A stretch of 64,000 bases of DNA from positions 10,930,501 to 10,994,500 of the forward strand of contig NZ_CP012670.1 in assembly GCF_004135735.1 (NCBI RefSeq). Direction: 5' to 3'. Of this stretch, positions 43,501-51,556 are shown in pieces. Each line of letters begins with the position of its first letter. The first letter of the stretch is position 1. The translations under genes and the position numbers were made by a program. A model generated the notes under the pieces. That model did no database searches and was not told the DNA's origin. It worked only from the letters and a program-made list of their open reading frames with translations. Source of the stretch: Sorangium cellulosum (GTDB lineage: Bacteria > Myxococcota_A > Polyangia > Polyangiales > Polyangiaceae).

Positions 43501-46500
43501 TGCACCAGTATGACGAGTTCGGCCGGCTGAGCGCGGTCTGGGGGCCGAGCGACCTTGCGGAAGAGAGCGCGGTGCCGGTCGGGTGCGAACCGAGCAAGGT
43601 CTGGAGCGCGGAGGAGCTGGACGCGCTGGGCGCCGCGGGGGAGCCGACGGTCGGGTTCGAGTACGCGTTGCAGCCGGACCTGTCGGTGGCGCTGCCTGCG
43701 TGGGCGAAGACGAGCCACAAGGACGTGCAGCACCCGGGCGACCCGATCGTGACGGTGACGTTCGCGGACGGTCTGGGGCGGGTGCTGCAGACCAGGAAGG
43801 ACCTGGAGCGGGACACGGGCACGGGGACCGAGGTGGGGATGAGCGTGAGCGGGGCGGTGGCGTTCGACGCGCTCGGTCGCGTGGTGGACCAGGGGCAGCC
43901 GGTGTTCAGCACGGAGCCGGACACGGCATTCGTGGCGGTGGAGATGCTGCGCCCGACGCACCTGCAGCACGACGTGCTGTCGCGTGTGCGGCTGGTGGAG
44001 CGGCCGGACACGAACGCGCCGGACGGGTACGCGCGGACGGCGATCGAGCACGACCTGTCGATGTTCGAAGGGCGGCTGCTGTTCGAGGAGATGGTGATCG
44101 ACGCGAACGGCAAGGTGCGCAATACGTACCGGGACGTCGGTGGCCGGATCGGGGTGGTGGAGGAGTTCAACCGGATCGAGGGGGTGGAGCGGCAGATCGT
44201 GACGCGGTACGAGCACAACCCGCTCGACGAGCTGGAGCGTGTAACGGACGCGAACGGGAACGTGACGCAGGCGGCCTACGACACGGTGGGCCGCATGGTG
44301 GAGCTGGTGAGCCCGGACGCGGGGCGGACCGAGTGGCGGTACGACCTGGTCGGCAACCTGCGCGCGAAGCAGGACGCGGAGCTCGCCCAGCAGGGGCAGG
44401 TCATCCGGTACGAGTACGAGCACAACCGGCTGAGGAAGATCGACTATCCGGTGACGGAGGATGTCGTCTACACGTACGGGAAGCCGAACGAGGGCGGCGA
44501 CGCGAAGGGCAACCGGGCCGGGCGGGTCAAGGAGGAGACGAGCGCGGCGGGGACGCGCAGCTACGGGTATGATCGATACGGCAACGTGGCGGAGCTGACG
44601 GCGGAGTTCCCGAGGCTGCGCGAGCCGCACCGGGGGCCGTACGAGGCGACGATGCGGTACGCGTTCGACGCGCTGGGGCGGATGCAGGAGCTGCGCTTCC
44701 CCGGGTCGGGCGAGGAGGTCGTGCGTTACGGGTACGATCACGGCGGGCTGCTCATCACGGCGACCGGCGAGAACCAGGGCATCAATCAGCAGCACCCGAA
44801 CGAGCCGAGGACGACGGAGTACCTGAGGCACATCGGGTACGACGAGCACGGGCAGCGTGTGCGCATGGTGGCGGGCAACGGGGTCGAGACCCGGTACCGC
44901 TACGACGAGTCGACGAGGAGGCTGGAGGACGTCGACGCGGACCACCAGAGCGCGCAGATGCGGTGGATGGGGCGGGCGCCGAGGCCGTTCCAGCGGCTGC
45001 GCTACCGGTATGACCTGGTCGGCAATATCCTGGAGCTGAACAACGAGGTGCCATACGACGAGAGCCTCGGCGGCAGCGTGATGGTGGCGGCGACGCAGCA
45101 GAGGTTCCAGTACGACGACCTGAATCAGCTCACGGACGCGTCGGGGATCTACCAGGAGCGAAGCAACGAGCAGGAGCGGTACAACCTGGGCCTGAAGTAC
45201 GACGTCCTCGGGAACGTGGAGGAGAAGGGCCAGGAGGTCGCGAAGTACGCCTCCGATGGCCGCGGCGGCTGGAACAAGCAGTACGAGATCCGGGAGAGCA
45301 CGTACCGGAACGCGTACCGGTACAACGGCCCGAGGCCGCACGCGCCGAGAGAGGTGGACGAGTACGTGGTCGCGGAGTCACAGCCGCGGCTGCGGGAGCT
45401 GCGGTACGACGCGAGCGGTCGCCAGATCGAGTGGCGGTACCGGGGCAGTCCTCAGCGCAGCCTGGAGTGGGACGAGGACGGTCGTCTGGTCCTGGTCAAG
45501 GAGAACAACCAGGAGATCTCGCGGGCGCTGTACGACGGCGCGGGCGAGCGGCGGGTGCACCTGCACCGGGTCGCCGGGGAAGAGGAGACGGCGTATGTCG
45601 ACCAGCACCTGGTGCTGCGGAACGGGCAGTACGCGACGAAGCACATCTTCGCGGGGGAGACGCGGATCGCGAGCAAGCTGGACGCGGACTGGCTCCCGGT
45701 GCCGCCGGTGCTGTACTACCACCCGGACCATCTCGGGAGCACGCAGTACGTCACGGACGCGGACCAGGCGCTGAGCCAGCACGCGGAGTACCTGCCGAGC
45801 GGGGAGCTGTGGGCCGACCAGACGGATTCGCGGTTCCAGAACCGGCAGCCGTACCTGTTCAACGGCAAGGAGCTCGACCTGTCGACGGGGCTCTACCACT
45901 ACGGGGCGCGGAGCTACGAGCCACGGCTCGGGGTGTGGTTGAGCCCGGATCCGATCCTCGACCAGTACATGCGGGGGGCGCCGAACGGCGGCGTGTACGA
46001 CCCGATTCATCTAGGGCTATTTACGTACACGCGGAATAATCCGCTGAAATTCGTCGATCCAACGGGGCTCGCTGAGACATGTGTCGACGGTGTCTGCCAA
46101 GAGTTCGTAGCGCCAGAGGATGTGAGCTCTCAAGTCTCCACGCAGCTCGTCGACCAATGCGCCTCGGCCTCATGCATGAGCTTAGGTACTCGCCTGCAGC
46201 ATTGGCAGGAGATCGATCGAACGCGAACCGCGGCCGAGGACAAGCCGCTGGAGGCGTCGCTGATCGATCCGATTGATGTAGTGGGTATGAGTGCAGCCAC
46301 CACCTTGGCCAAGATCGGCAGAAAAGTCATTGTCAGAATTGCCGCACTGAAGGCTGGTGCAAATGCGGAGGTGGTAGCTGCTGCGAAGAAGGCAGGCGAT
46401 GTTATACATCTCCCGCAGTCCTTGGGAGCTGCTGCAAAAGATCTCTTCGTGCGCGGCGGCGGGAGGTTGGTGAGTCGAGAAATAACTCAGGTGGAAAGAA

Positions 46501-46700
46501 TTGCCTCTGGGCGAGGAATCAGAGAGGTCAACAGGCTGGTGCGCGAGTATGGAGGCAAGCCAGCGAATTGGTACAAGATGAAAGGTGTTGCAGCTGTTGA
46601 GCGAGTTGGTGGCGGAATCGGACGTGCAGAAGTTCACTGGTACCAGGGGCACGGTGTAGGCCGTGTCGAGTTCAAGGTAAAGAAATGGCTGGATTTATGA
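37596..46700 (+). CDS. Intact secreted SpvB/VCBS/RHS polymorphic toxin (copy A)
   Basis: This 3034-aa protein has a Sec-type signal peptide (WLLRLAVVLGVVLVLG), a ZU5-like domain (about 90-190), a SpvB/TcB-type segment (about 220-330: EVPPGRNGIEPAISIEYDSE), several VCBS motifs (DLNGDGMPD, DINGDGYPD, DVNGDGLPD), TcB-middle-like domains, about 1000 residues of YD repeats and the RHS core end (YHPDHLGSTQYVTD, NGKELDLSTGLYHYGARSYE, FVDPTG at about 2825). The last 205 residues are a unique tip ending ERVGGGIGRAEVHWYQGHG, less GC-rich than the core; its activity is not recognised. The ATG at 37596, after GGGGGAAACG, is preferred to the GTG at 37569. The shell should encapsulate and deliver the tip. 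Confidence 0.88.
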   Translation: MRRVGWLLRLAVVLGVVLVLGRGHEGVALAGPSGTRLLPLSPPGGGIALSAMPLRLPRDDGGRMATGPDVGAPPVPDDGAPHGEIVRPDEARVIAFDGAVLEIPQGAVDEPVRITIRPLDPGEVRPMGRAMVNVTPGGRAYRFGPHGLKFKKPVRLMLPYDEGAVPPGMTARHISGFYFDEALGQWERVARDGEPAQGKLASLTDHFTDFISATLAMPDAPGTRSFDPNSIKGLALGSPLAGVTLIAPPEAGSSGAARLRHAIEVPPGRNGIEPAISIEYDSEHRNGWLGVGWDLRLSSLEIDTRFGVPRYAAGEEPRYLLDGSELVPAVADGPCGDPCAYRRRVEGRFDRILRRGGGPTSYFWEVTDKDGTTYVYGRSASARLDDPEPGPDQPRNVFRWYLEEVRDTFGNQMWIHYGRDTAQGSAPRIEVHPERIEYTANASQDVEAAYAVDFVTEIGRPDVLLSGRPGFLERTAERLARVDVRFGNTVIRSYVLDYAQGDFGKSLLRAIALHGRGTRQEDGQVALGQELYRHTFDYFTAPRNAEGQVAAFAQAAEVWGHARREGGLSRSEDSTVGGSASVGLGIGPFSISVGGGGFSGDELVRGSVFDLNGDGMPDFLYDGGNAGLSFLRAAPGNHLATASVPGLLQDALGLTDRSGWSVHAGLNVAVLSGSVSYTRSSTEDERIVTDINGDGYPDLVSTGALGTVVAALNDRRGRFGSPAPWGELGLGAPSGHPDFAQAAREDFHPADPLLRWIAPFAGDIRIGGVVQKQAAGGDGVRVEIVQSGEAEPLFNDVIDGDDVTPCALGAHGCGGGALTTHVAVGDRIYFRVSAAPTIDPEAAVDTTADLLSWSPTITYVVDEAQLGQIGPDGAPLHHFDYSQDHRVAGRPDVPWVAPADGVVRILGDLTKQETSDDLWVAIVRERDGESESLLQLQRVGAEDGGLELDELRRDGKLPDLIPVNAGDRIRFRVRSDVPDDPALIAWDPVIRYEEYTRVDRATGTPRRGQVECGVQPNGQTGCMLHNDGPGDVPLPLSLIEQRAFVSMPVARWLPGARRVSWIAPSTGTARLDVSLFVPGANWSGNPLTLVVQGVHRLLYKHDFVALSSAGSFYNVPIDVEVEAGEPIYVAVFAGQIADGYSATAWIDGEQVPVGLLAPYAASEVGAGGALQDPMAGGFHGWSAGFINGDHAFSEDEIVFPTLDPERGFTLAVPLPDDETPVWGAAASDAFLGGGAVMPSIVGRVGRGQGRLGSLRSAETWNAEVAASLPSLGAGYSFGSTTSERDLIDINGDRLPDSVTREGAVLNTGRGFGPHVGFSLPEPLRRIEQRTIRLDVSGSITVDSGNETISEVASDGASEGFIHTRFGLGTSYGLSATHVDLIDINGDGLVDQVKQDPEGGAMTVAFNLGHRFTAPVPLARERFQKRDFEAGDLSEELGDILHAFTDVASVDVVRLEDTGADSIAPGLDATVVAAGAGYTYTTARTVVDFVDVNGDGLPDKVMKAPEEESFRVQLNLGSAFAPEESWPAGAWGVSIDPPEYTFMGGGDAVSFRRSESYEGSFSVEVCYFLCVGGSVFYSEGSGSSQLGFEDIDGDGLADHVLKRDGDEVVYARVNALGKTNLLRRVDRPLGGSVELDYRREGNLVVPGEGGPDEVDSAPLVDMPSSQWVLSDVTVRDGVEETPGVHGVHAYRTSIETHSDGIYDRDERTHLGYGLVTTTALAEDGVTAMSVEDLEHYNHDFYRRGFVARSTLRDGDGMLYTVEEIEHAPPPEGLEARVGWFFPRETRRESAYYEGTTDDATAPHKRTVETRDFDELGNLTGLHAYGEEDTADDDLHQTVGYTEPGSAYIVKPEWIETRDAEDRLLRKRTAEYWPGTGALRSVTNVISGGKRPDGVPYADAEATWAFAFDDHGNLETSTDPNGYTVTYGYDATTHSFRTCVSDSFGYHSNSVPNLLYGTVAQETDVNGHTMVHQYDEFGRLSAVWGPSDLAEESAVPVGCEPSKVWSAEELDALGAAGEPTVGFEYALQPDLSVALPAWAKTSHKDVQHPGDPIVTVTFADGLGRVLQTRKDLERDTGTGTEVGMSVSGAVAFDALGRVVDQGQPVFSTEPDTAFVAVEMLRPTHLQHDVLSRVRLVERPDTNAPDGYARTAIEHDLSMFEGRLLFEEMVIDANGKVRNTYRDVGGRIGVVEEFNRIEGVERQIVTRYEHNPLDELERVTDANGNVTQAAYDTVGRMVELVSPDAGRTEWRYDLVGNLRAKQDAELAQQGQVIRYEYEHNRLRKIDYPVTEDVVYTYGKPNEGGDAKGNRAGRVKEETSAAGTRSYGYDRYGNVAELTAEFPRLREPHRGPYEATMRYAFDALGRMQELRFPGSGEEVVRYGYDHGGLLITATGENQGINQQHPNEPRTTEYLRHIGYDEHGQRVRMVAGNGVETRYRYDESTRRLEDVDADHQSAQMRWMGRAPRPFQRLRYRYDLVGNILELNNEVPYDESLGGSVMVAATQQRFQYDDLNQLTDASGIYQERSNEQERYNLGLKYDVLGNVEEKGQEVAKYASDGRGGWNKQYEIRESTYRNAYRYNGPRPHAPREVDEYVVAESQPRLRELRYDASGRQIEWRYRGSPQRSLEWDEDGRLVLVKENNQEISRALYDGAGERRVHLHRVAGEEETAYVDQHLVLRNGQYATKHIFAGETRIASKLDADWLPVPPVLYYHPDHLGSTQYVTDADQALSQHAEYLPSGELWADQTDSRFQNRQPYLFNGKELDLSTGLYHYGARSYEPRLGVWLSPDPILDQYMRGAPNGGVYDPIHLGLFTYTRNNPLKFVDPTGLAETCVDGVCQEFVAPEDVSSQVSTQLVDQCASASCMSLGTRLQHWQEIDRTRTAAEDKPLEASLIDPIDVVGMSAATTLAKIGRKVIVRIAALKAGANAEVVAAAKKAGDVIHLPQSLGAAAKDLFVRGGGRLVSREITQVERIASGRGIREVNRLVREYGGKPANWYKMKGVAAVERVGGGIGRAEVHWYQGHGVGRVEFKVKKWLDL

Positions 46701-46903
46701 GGGTTCGCTGCGTCAACAATCGCCCTTTCCTCCGGGAGCGAGGGGGGGCACTGGTGCGGGAATTTGGCTCGGGAGAAATGGTTAGTTTGACTAGAGGGCG
46801 AGTGTACGAGGTTCTAAATATGGAGCGCGGTTGGTATAGAATTGTGGACGATACGGGAGATGATTACATCTATCCGCCGGATATTTTTGAGATTGTGGAT
46901 TAA
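46685..46903 (+). CDS. Putative immunity protein for RHS tip A
   Basis: This 72-aa protein (RERGGALVREFGSGEMVSLT, YEVLNMERGWYRIVDDTGDD) overlaps the 3' end of the toxin gene. The ATG at 46685 follows AAGG at suitable distance; the ATG at 46697 would give an exact ATGA overlap and a 68-aa product. It is AT-richer than the RHS core, as immunity genes commonly are. The beta-rich, Asp-ended sequence has an SH3-like look (VYEVLNME..WYRIVDD). Role is inferred from position. Confidence 0.7.
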   Translation: MAGFMRVRCVNNRPFLRERGGALVREFGSGEMVSLTRGRVYEVLNMERGWYRIVDDTGDDYIYPPDIFEIVD

Positions 46904-47000
46904 TGCTGTGATTGTGGGTTTTGGTATGATTGGAATGTGATGGGGTCACGTATGCGATCAAGCGAAACTGTCGAGTTGTTCGGCGGCCTGGATTTAGCGG

Positions 47001-49316
47001 ATGAGGAAGATCGACTATCCGGTGACGGAGGATGTCGTCTACACGTACGGCGCGCCGAACGAGGGCGGCGACGCGAAGGGCAACCGGGCCGGGCGGGTCA
47101 AGGAGGAGACGAGCGCGGCGGGGACGCGCAGCTACGGGTATGATCGATACGGCAATGTGGCGGAGCTGACGGCGGAGTTCCCGAGGCTGCGCGAGCCGCA
47201 CCGGGGGCCGTACGAGGCGACGATGCGGTACGCGTTCGACGCGCTGGGGCGGATGCAGGAGCTGCGCTTCCCCGGGTCGGGCGAGGAGGTCGTGCGTTAC
47301 GGGTACGATCACGGCGGGCTGCTCATCACGGCGACCGGCGAGAACCAGGGCATCAATCAGCAGCGCCCGAACGAGCCGAGGACGACGGAGTACCTGAAGC
47401 ACATCGGGTACGACGAGCACGGGCAGCGGGTGCGCATGGTGGCGGGCAACGGGGTCGAGACGCGGTACCGCTACGACGAGTCGACGCGGAGGCTGGAGGA
47501 CGTCGACGCGGACCACCAGAGCGCGCAGATGCGGTGGATGGGGCGGGCGCCGAGGCCGTTCCAGCGGCTGCGCTACCGGTATGACCTGGTCGGCAACCTC
47601 CTGGAGCTGAACAACGAGGTGCCATACGACGACAGCCTCGGCGGCAGCGTGATGGTGGCGGCGACGCAGCAGAGGTTCCAGTACGACGACCTGAATCAGC
47701 TCACGGACGCGTCGGGAATCTACCAGGAGCGGGGCAACGAGCAGGAGCGGTACAACCTGGGCCTGAAGTACGACGTCCTCGGGAACGTGGAGGAGAAGGG
47801 CCAGGAGGTCGCGAAGTACGCCTCCGATGGCCGCGGCGGCTGGAACAAGCAGTACGAGATCCGGGAGAGCACGTACCGGAACGCGTATCGGTACAACGGC
47901 CCGAGGCCGCACGCGCCGAGAGAGGTGGACGAGTACGTGGTCGCGGAGTCGCAGCCGCGGCTGCGGGAGCTGCGGTACGACGCGAGCGGTCGCCAGATCG
48001 AGTGGCGGTACCGGGGCAATCCTCAGCGCAGCCTGGAGTGGGACGAGGATGGTCGTCTGGTCCTGGTCAAGGAGAACACCCAGGAGATCTCGCGGGCGCT
48101 GTACGACGGCGCGGGCGAGCGGCGGGTACACCTGCACCGGGTCGCCGGGGAGGAGGAGACGGCGTACGTCGACCAGCACCTGGTGCTGCGGAACGGGCAA
48201 TACGCGACGAAGCACATCTTCGCGGGGGAGACGCGGATCGCGAGCAAGCTGGACGCGGACTGGCTCCCGGTGCCGCCGGTGCTGTACTACCACCCGGACC
48301 ACCTCGGGAGCACGCAGTACGTCACGGACGCGGACCAGGCGCTGAGCCAGCACGCGGAGTACCTGCCGAGCGGGGAGCTGTGGGCCGACCAGACGGATTC
48401 GCGGTTCCAGAACCGGCAGCCGTACCTGTTCAACGGCAAGGAGCTCGACCTGTCGACGGGGCTCTACCACTACGGGGCGCGGAGCTACGAGCCGCGGCTC
48501 GGGGTGTGGTTGAGCCCGGATCCGGTGCTCGCCGACTACATGACCGGCAGGATCAACGGGGGGGTATACCGGCCGATCAACCTGGGGCTGTACACGTACA
48601 CCTGGAACAACCCGCTCGTGCTCACGGATCCCACGGGGCAATGGCCGACAGCAGAGGAAATCGAAGCGGGCCTGGCGCGTGCAGGGGACACCGTGCTCGG
48701 TTTCTCGTACGGATTTGTGCTTGGCGCGACTCCCGTCGTCGGCAATATGGCCGGGTTCCTCCCACCCCCGCGAGACACCGAATCGTTCCGGCTCGGTATG
48801 GGAGCGGGGCAGATGGCAGGCGGCGTCGTTCAGATGGCCGCGGGCGGAGCAATCGCCGGAGGATCGGCTGCCGGCGGCGTCGCGGCGACCGTCGGCTCGG
48901 GCGGAACGGCGGCACCCGTGGCGGTCCCGGTCACGGTAGCAGGCGTCGAGGTGGGCGCGGTGCTCATCGTCAGCGGCAAAGCCGCTGTGATGCAGGGCGT
49001 CGTCACCATGCAGATGGCGGCGGCCGGTGGGGACAGTAACGGCGGAAAGTCGACGTCTCAGGCCGCAAGGGGAGGACTGGGTATTCCAGTCAACAAGGTC
49101 GTGAATAGCAATATGCCACATGCTGCCGAAAGGGCAGTGGAGCGTGCGGGATTTGGCACCGTGAAGGAGGCCCGCGCTGCGCTCCAGGAGTTTGGAGCTG
49201 GAATCGAAAAGGGTGGCCTGCCAAGCGGAGCCATTCGAGATACTGCGCACGCCGATCGGGTGATTGTTCCTGGGTTCGGGCAGGGAGGCGCTGTCGTCTA
49301 CCAGGTTAAAGACTGA
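47001..49316 (+). CDS. 5'-truncated RHS copy B with its own tip, cut by IS4 element
   Basis: From ATG 47001 the frame is nearly identical to copy A from about 44434 (RKIDYPVTEDVVYTYG) through the core end, then diverges after DPTG into a new tip. The tip begins QWPTAEEIEAGLARAGDTVL, has an Ala/Gly-rich hydrophobic linker shared with copy C, and ends HAAERAVERAGFGTVKEARA and RVIVPGFGQGGAVVYQVKD. No signal peptide, SpvB or VCBS part remains, so on its own it is not a secretable toxin; it may serve as a recombination donor for copy A. The last Asp and stop belong to the inserted IS4 element (49313). The original frame continues at 50772-50822. Confidence 0.8.
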   Translation: MRKIDYPVTEDVVYTYGAPNEGGDAKGNRAGRVKEETSAAGTRSYGYDRYGNVAELTAEFPRLREPHRGPYEATMRYAFDALGRMQELRFPGSGEEVVRYGYDHGGLLITATGENQGINQQRPNEPRTTEYLKHIGYDEHGQRVRMVAGNGVETRYRYDESTRRLEDVDADHQSAQMRWMGRAPRPFQRLRYRYDLVGNLLELNNEVPYDDSLGGSVMVAATQQRFQYDDLNQLTDASGIYQERGNEQERYNLGLKYDVLGNVEEKGQEVAKYASDGRGGWNKQYEIRESTYRNAYRYNGPRPHAPREVDEYVVAESQPRLRELRYDASGRQIEWRYRGNPQRSLEWDEDGRLVLVKENTQEISRALYDGAGERRVHLHRVAGEEETAYVDQHLVLRNGQYATKHIFAGETRIASKLDADWLPVPPVLYYHPDHLGSTQYVTDADQALSQHAEYLPSGELWADQTDSRFQNRQPYLFNGKELDLSTGLYHYGARSYEPRLGVWLSPDPVLADYMTGRINGGVYRPINLGLYTYTWNNPLVLTDPTGQWPTAEEIEAGLARAGDTVLGFSYGFVLGATPVVGNMAGFLPPPRDTESFRLGMGAGQMAGGVVQMAAGGAIAGGSAAGGVAATVGSGGTAAPVAVPVTVAGVEVGAVLIVSGKAAVMQGVVTMQMAAAGGDSNGGKSTSQAARGGLGIPVNKVVNSNMPHAAERAVERAGFGTVKEARAALQEFGAGIEKGGLPSGAIRDTAHADRVIVPGFGQGGAVVYQVKD

Positions 49317-50764
49317 TGCATCCCCTCATATAGTCCCAAGAATTTCACGGGTTACGGCGTGCTCACGGAGCACCTCGCCGTACGCTGTCATGAGTTGAAC
49401 AAGCCGCTCTTCCCGCATGTTGGGAATGGCTGTGTACCAGTAGCATCCCTGGTTATAGAGCGACAAGGTTCGATGCTTCACGGTATTGGTCTTCAGGAGG
49501 CGATCGAGGCCGGCCCGTTCTCCTGCCTCCCCAAGGAGCGTCAGGAGCACGTGCGCAAAGGCAGCTATAAGCAGAAGTCGGTCGCGTCGGGCAGTGTCGC
49601 CAATATGTGTGGCGGAGAGACCCATGCCAAAATGAACGTTCTTGACGTCGCGGAACGTCTCCTCGATGCAGAAGCGACGGCCGTAGAGCTTGGTCACCTG
49701 GCTCGCCGTCAGGTCGGCACGGCTGGTTGCGAGGCACCATGGCTCCTTCATCCGCTTGTCGTGAACGAGCACGACCGCCGCGATGGCCGTCTTGTCCTGC
49801 GTGACCCGGACGTTCTTCAGCATCTTTGCCCGTCCGGTAGATGTGAGCCATTCGCCTGCAGGACGCGCAGTGTCATCAGCATCGGTGACGATGATGCACT
49901 CACGGAACCGAATGATGTAGTCCCAGCCCAGATTGCCGAGATGTGCGTACCGCTCCTGGTCGCCGAAGCCCCGGTCCGCGAGGAGTGTTACTCGAGTTGC
50001 TTTCGGAAGAATCTCGTGCAGCCGCTCAATGACCTCGTCTTCATAGGCGTTGCGCTTGCCAGCCAACGACGACTTCTTGACCGTCCTCCAAATAAGCGGC
50101 GTTGCTCGCCCGTGACGAGTGATCAAGTACAACGCCAACGTGGCGTGGTCATCGACATCAAACTCCGTCCAGTCGAGAGCGACCAGCAGCTCCTCTCGCG
50201 GCCCCACCACGAAGCGGACCCAAGCGTCGAACAGAAGCCATGGGGACACATTGTTGTTACTCAGCAGGCGATCAACTTGTTTGGTCGCGTGCTTGGGGCT
50301 ACCGTCTCTTGCCCACGCCATCCCTCGCCCGATCACGTGAATGCAAAGGGAGACCGAGTGCAGAACGCCCAGGGTTGCCAGCGACAAGGACAGCACGGTC
50401 TTGACGTGCAGGTCGACTTTCACAGCGGCGTGAAGGAACCGCTCGATGCTACTCGCGCTGAGCCCTACGCGCTCGAGTTGCCTGCGAGCCCTCATCGAAT
50501 GCGACCGCTCCTCCGAGCGCGTCGTCGTCAAGTTCCCCTTCGCCTTGCCTTCCGTGCACGCGTCGACGCCCGCCGATTGCCTCATACTGATACTATTCCG
50601 GCCAGCGACCGCAGATTCTCACGTATTCGTCGTAGGCTCACCCGAAACACCTGAGCCTCGTGGGCCCATGCAAACAACTGTCCCACATTGGTGCTCAGTG
50701 GAAGCGGTGTGCCAGCGGCGCGGGAATCGACGAATTTGCCGTATAAAATGAGGGGATCTGTCAG
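49313..50764. mobile_element. IS4-family insertion sequence, complete
   Basis: This 1452-bp element has imperfect terminal inverted repeats (first 17 bp of each end match at 14 positions, inner ATCCCCTCAT perfect). It is flanked by a 9-bp direct repeat GGTTAAAGA at 49304-49312 and 50765-50773, the expected target duplication. One transposase gene fills it on the minus strand. It sits inside the toxin tip of RHS copy B. Confidence 0.85.
49326..50585 (-). CDS. IS4-family DDE transposase
   Basis: This 419-aa transposase has the DDE core of IS4 elements: first Asp in LVALDWTEFDVDDH, second in RVTLLADRGFGDQERY, and the catalytic Glu in the Y-(2)-R-(3)-E-(6)-K signature region YGRRFCIEETFRDVKNVHFG. 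The N-terminal 80 residues are the usual helical DNA-binding part. The gene fills the element from terminal repeat to terminal repeat and has no frame breaks, so the element may still be active. It is transcribed opposite to the toxin gene it interrupts. Confidence 0.9.
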   Translation of the reverse strand: MRQSAGVDACTEGKAKGNLTTTRSEERSHSMRARRQLERVGLSASSIERFLHAAVKVDLHVKTVLSLSLATLGVLHSVSLCIHVIGRGMAWARDGSPKHATKQVDRLLSNNNVSPWLLFDAWVRFVVGPREELLVALDWTEFDVDDHATLALYLITRHGRATPLIWRTVKKSSLAGKRNAYEDEVIERLHEILPKATRVTLLADRGFGDQERYAHLGNLGWDYIIRFRECIIVTDADDTARPAGEWLTSTGRAKMLKNVRVTQDKTAIAAVVLVHDKRMKEPWCLATSRADLTASQVTKLYGRRFCIEETFRDVKNVHFGMGLSATHIGDTARRDRLLLIAAFAHVLLTLLGEAGERAGLDRLLKTNTVKHRTLSLYNQGCYWYTAIPNMREERLVQLMTAYGEVLREHAVTREILGTI

Positions 50765-50771
50765 GGTTAAA

Positions 50772-50822
50772 GAAGGAACTCTGAAGCTGAAGACAGTCCT
50801 GGAGTGGAGGTCGCCACAATGA
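50772..50822 (+). pseudogene. Separated 3' end of RHS tip B
   Basis: Joining 49310 to 50772 across the IS4 element (one target copy removed) keeps the toxin frame open for 16 more codons, EGTLKLKTVLEWRSPQ, ending in a TGA at 50820-50822. That stop overlaps the ATG of the next gene (ATGA at 50819). The KEGTLKLKTVLEW ending also reads like the natural last strand of the domain. Confidence 0.85.
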
Positions 50823-51046
50823 GCGAATCAGAGTCAAAACTGAATGGTGGAGGATTCGAGTTGCGCGTGTCCGAGGATGATGCCGATGTGGCATACCTTC
50901 GGCTGCCGTCTCATCCTGGAACCAGTCCATGCAAGATGTCCAAGTCCGTTCGACTGCGTGACCTGATCGGAAACTACGAGGGGCCGGACGTGGTGCTTGA
51001 TTTCGACTTAAGAGGGGTTCTTGTTGGCATTGAGGTCCTGGCCTAG
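50819..51046 (+). CDS. DUF2283-like immunity protein for RHS tip B
   Basis: This 75-aa protein has the DUF2283 pattern: FELRVSEDDADVAYLRLPSH, then VRLRDLIGN and the ending VVLDFDLRGVLVGIEVLA. DUF2283 genes are commonly paired with DUF4258/RelE-like toxin genes. The start ATG lies in GGAGTGGAGG context and overlaps the reconstructed toxin stop; a GTG at 50804 would add five residues. The IS4 insertion leaves it intact but separates it from the toxin promoter, so its expression now depends on IS or local promoters. Confidence 0.75.
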   Translation: MSESESKLNGGGFELRVSEDDADVAYLRLPSHPGTSPCKMSKSVRLRDLIGNYEGPDVVLDFDLRGVLVGIEVLA

Positions 51047-51500
51047 TGGACTGTTCGACAAGTTTTTTTAACATATTCCCCTGGGTGGCGTAAGCTTCGG
51101 CATGCGAGGGCGACCACCCAGGAAGATCGAGCTGTCGCGGCAGGAACAGGCGCTCATGAAGCGGTTGACACGCGTGAGGGCGCTGTTCGGCTTTCTCAGC
51201 GTGGATTTCGCGCCCGCGGGGTACGAGGCGACGCGCGAGCGGCGTTCTGCCGACGAATGCGACGTCAATTACAATTGGGCGTGCTCAGCGCGCCGCGACG
51301 GCACACGCCCCCCTTACCCCCCGCCATGATTTCGGCTGGTTCCGAGCTCAATTGAGCCGGCGAGCGAGCTGCGAGCGCACTGGCACGTGCAGGGTCGTGC
51401 CGCGACCCGACCGGGCCAACCTTCCAGGCACGAGGATCAGCGCGCGTCGCAACCACGGCGTTCGCCAGCTCGCGAGGTGCCCCTCTGTGCCAACGTCGGG
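51047..51500. other. IS remnant region, possible IS630-like N-terminus
   Basis: About 450 bp between the immunity gene and the IS3 element. It starts with TAGTGGACTGTTCGACAAG and a T7 run. From 51102 a frame encodes MRGRPPRKIELSRQEQALMK, similar to the first residues of IS630-type transposases, but this stops resembling anything after about 28 codons. 51330-51500 has no recognisable feature. It is probably a broken element truncated by later rearrangement. Confidence 0.35.
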
Positions 51501-51556
51501 TGAGACAGGCTCCCCCTGGAAATCTGTGGTGAGAGGGCGGAAAATGGACCTGACCC

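Noticed and set aside
37740..45341. 2533-codon open frame on the minus strand across RHS copy A
   Set aside because: It is antisense to a protein with clear domains; its His/Arg/Pro/Val-rich composition is what reverse-reading of GC-rich YD repeats gives. The same shadow appears opposite copies B, C and D.
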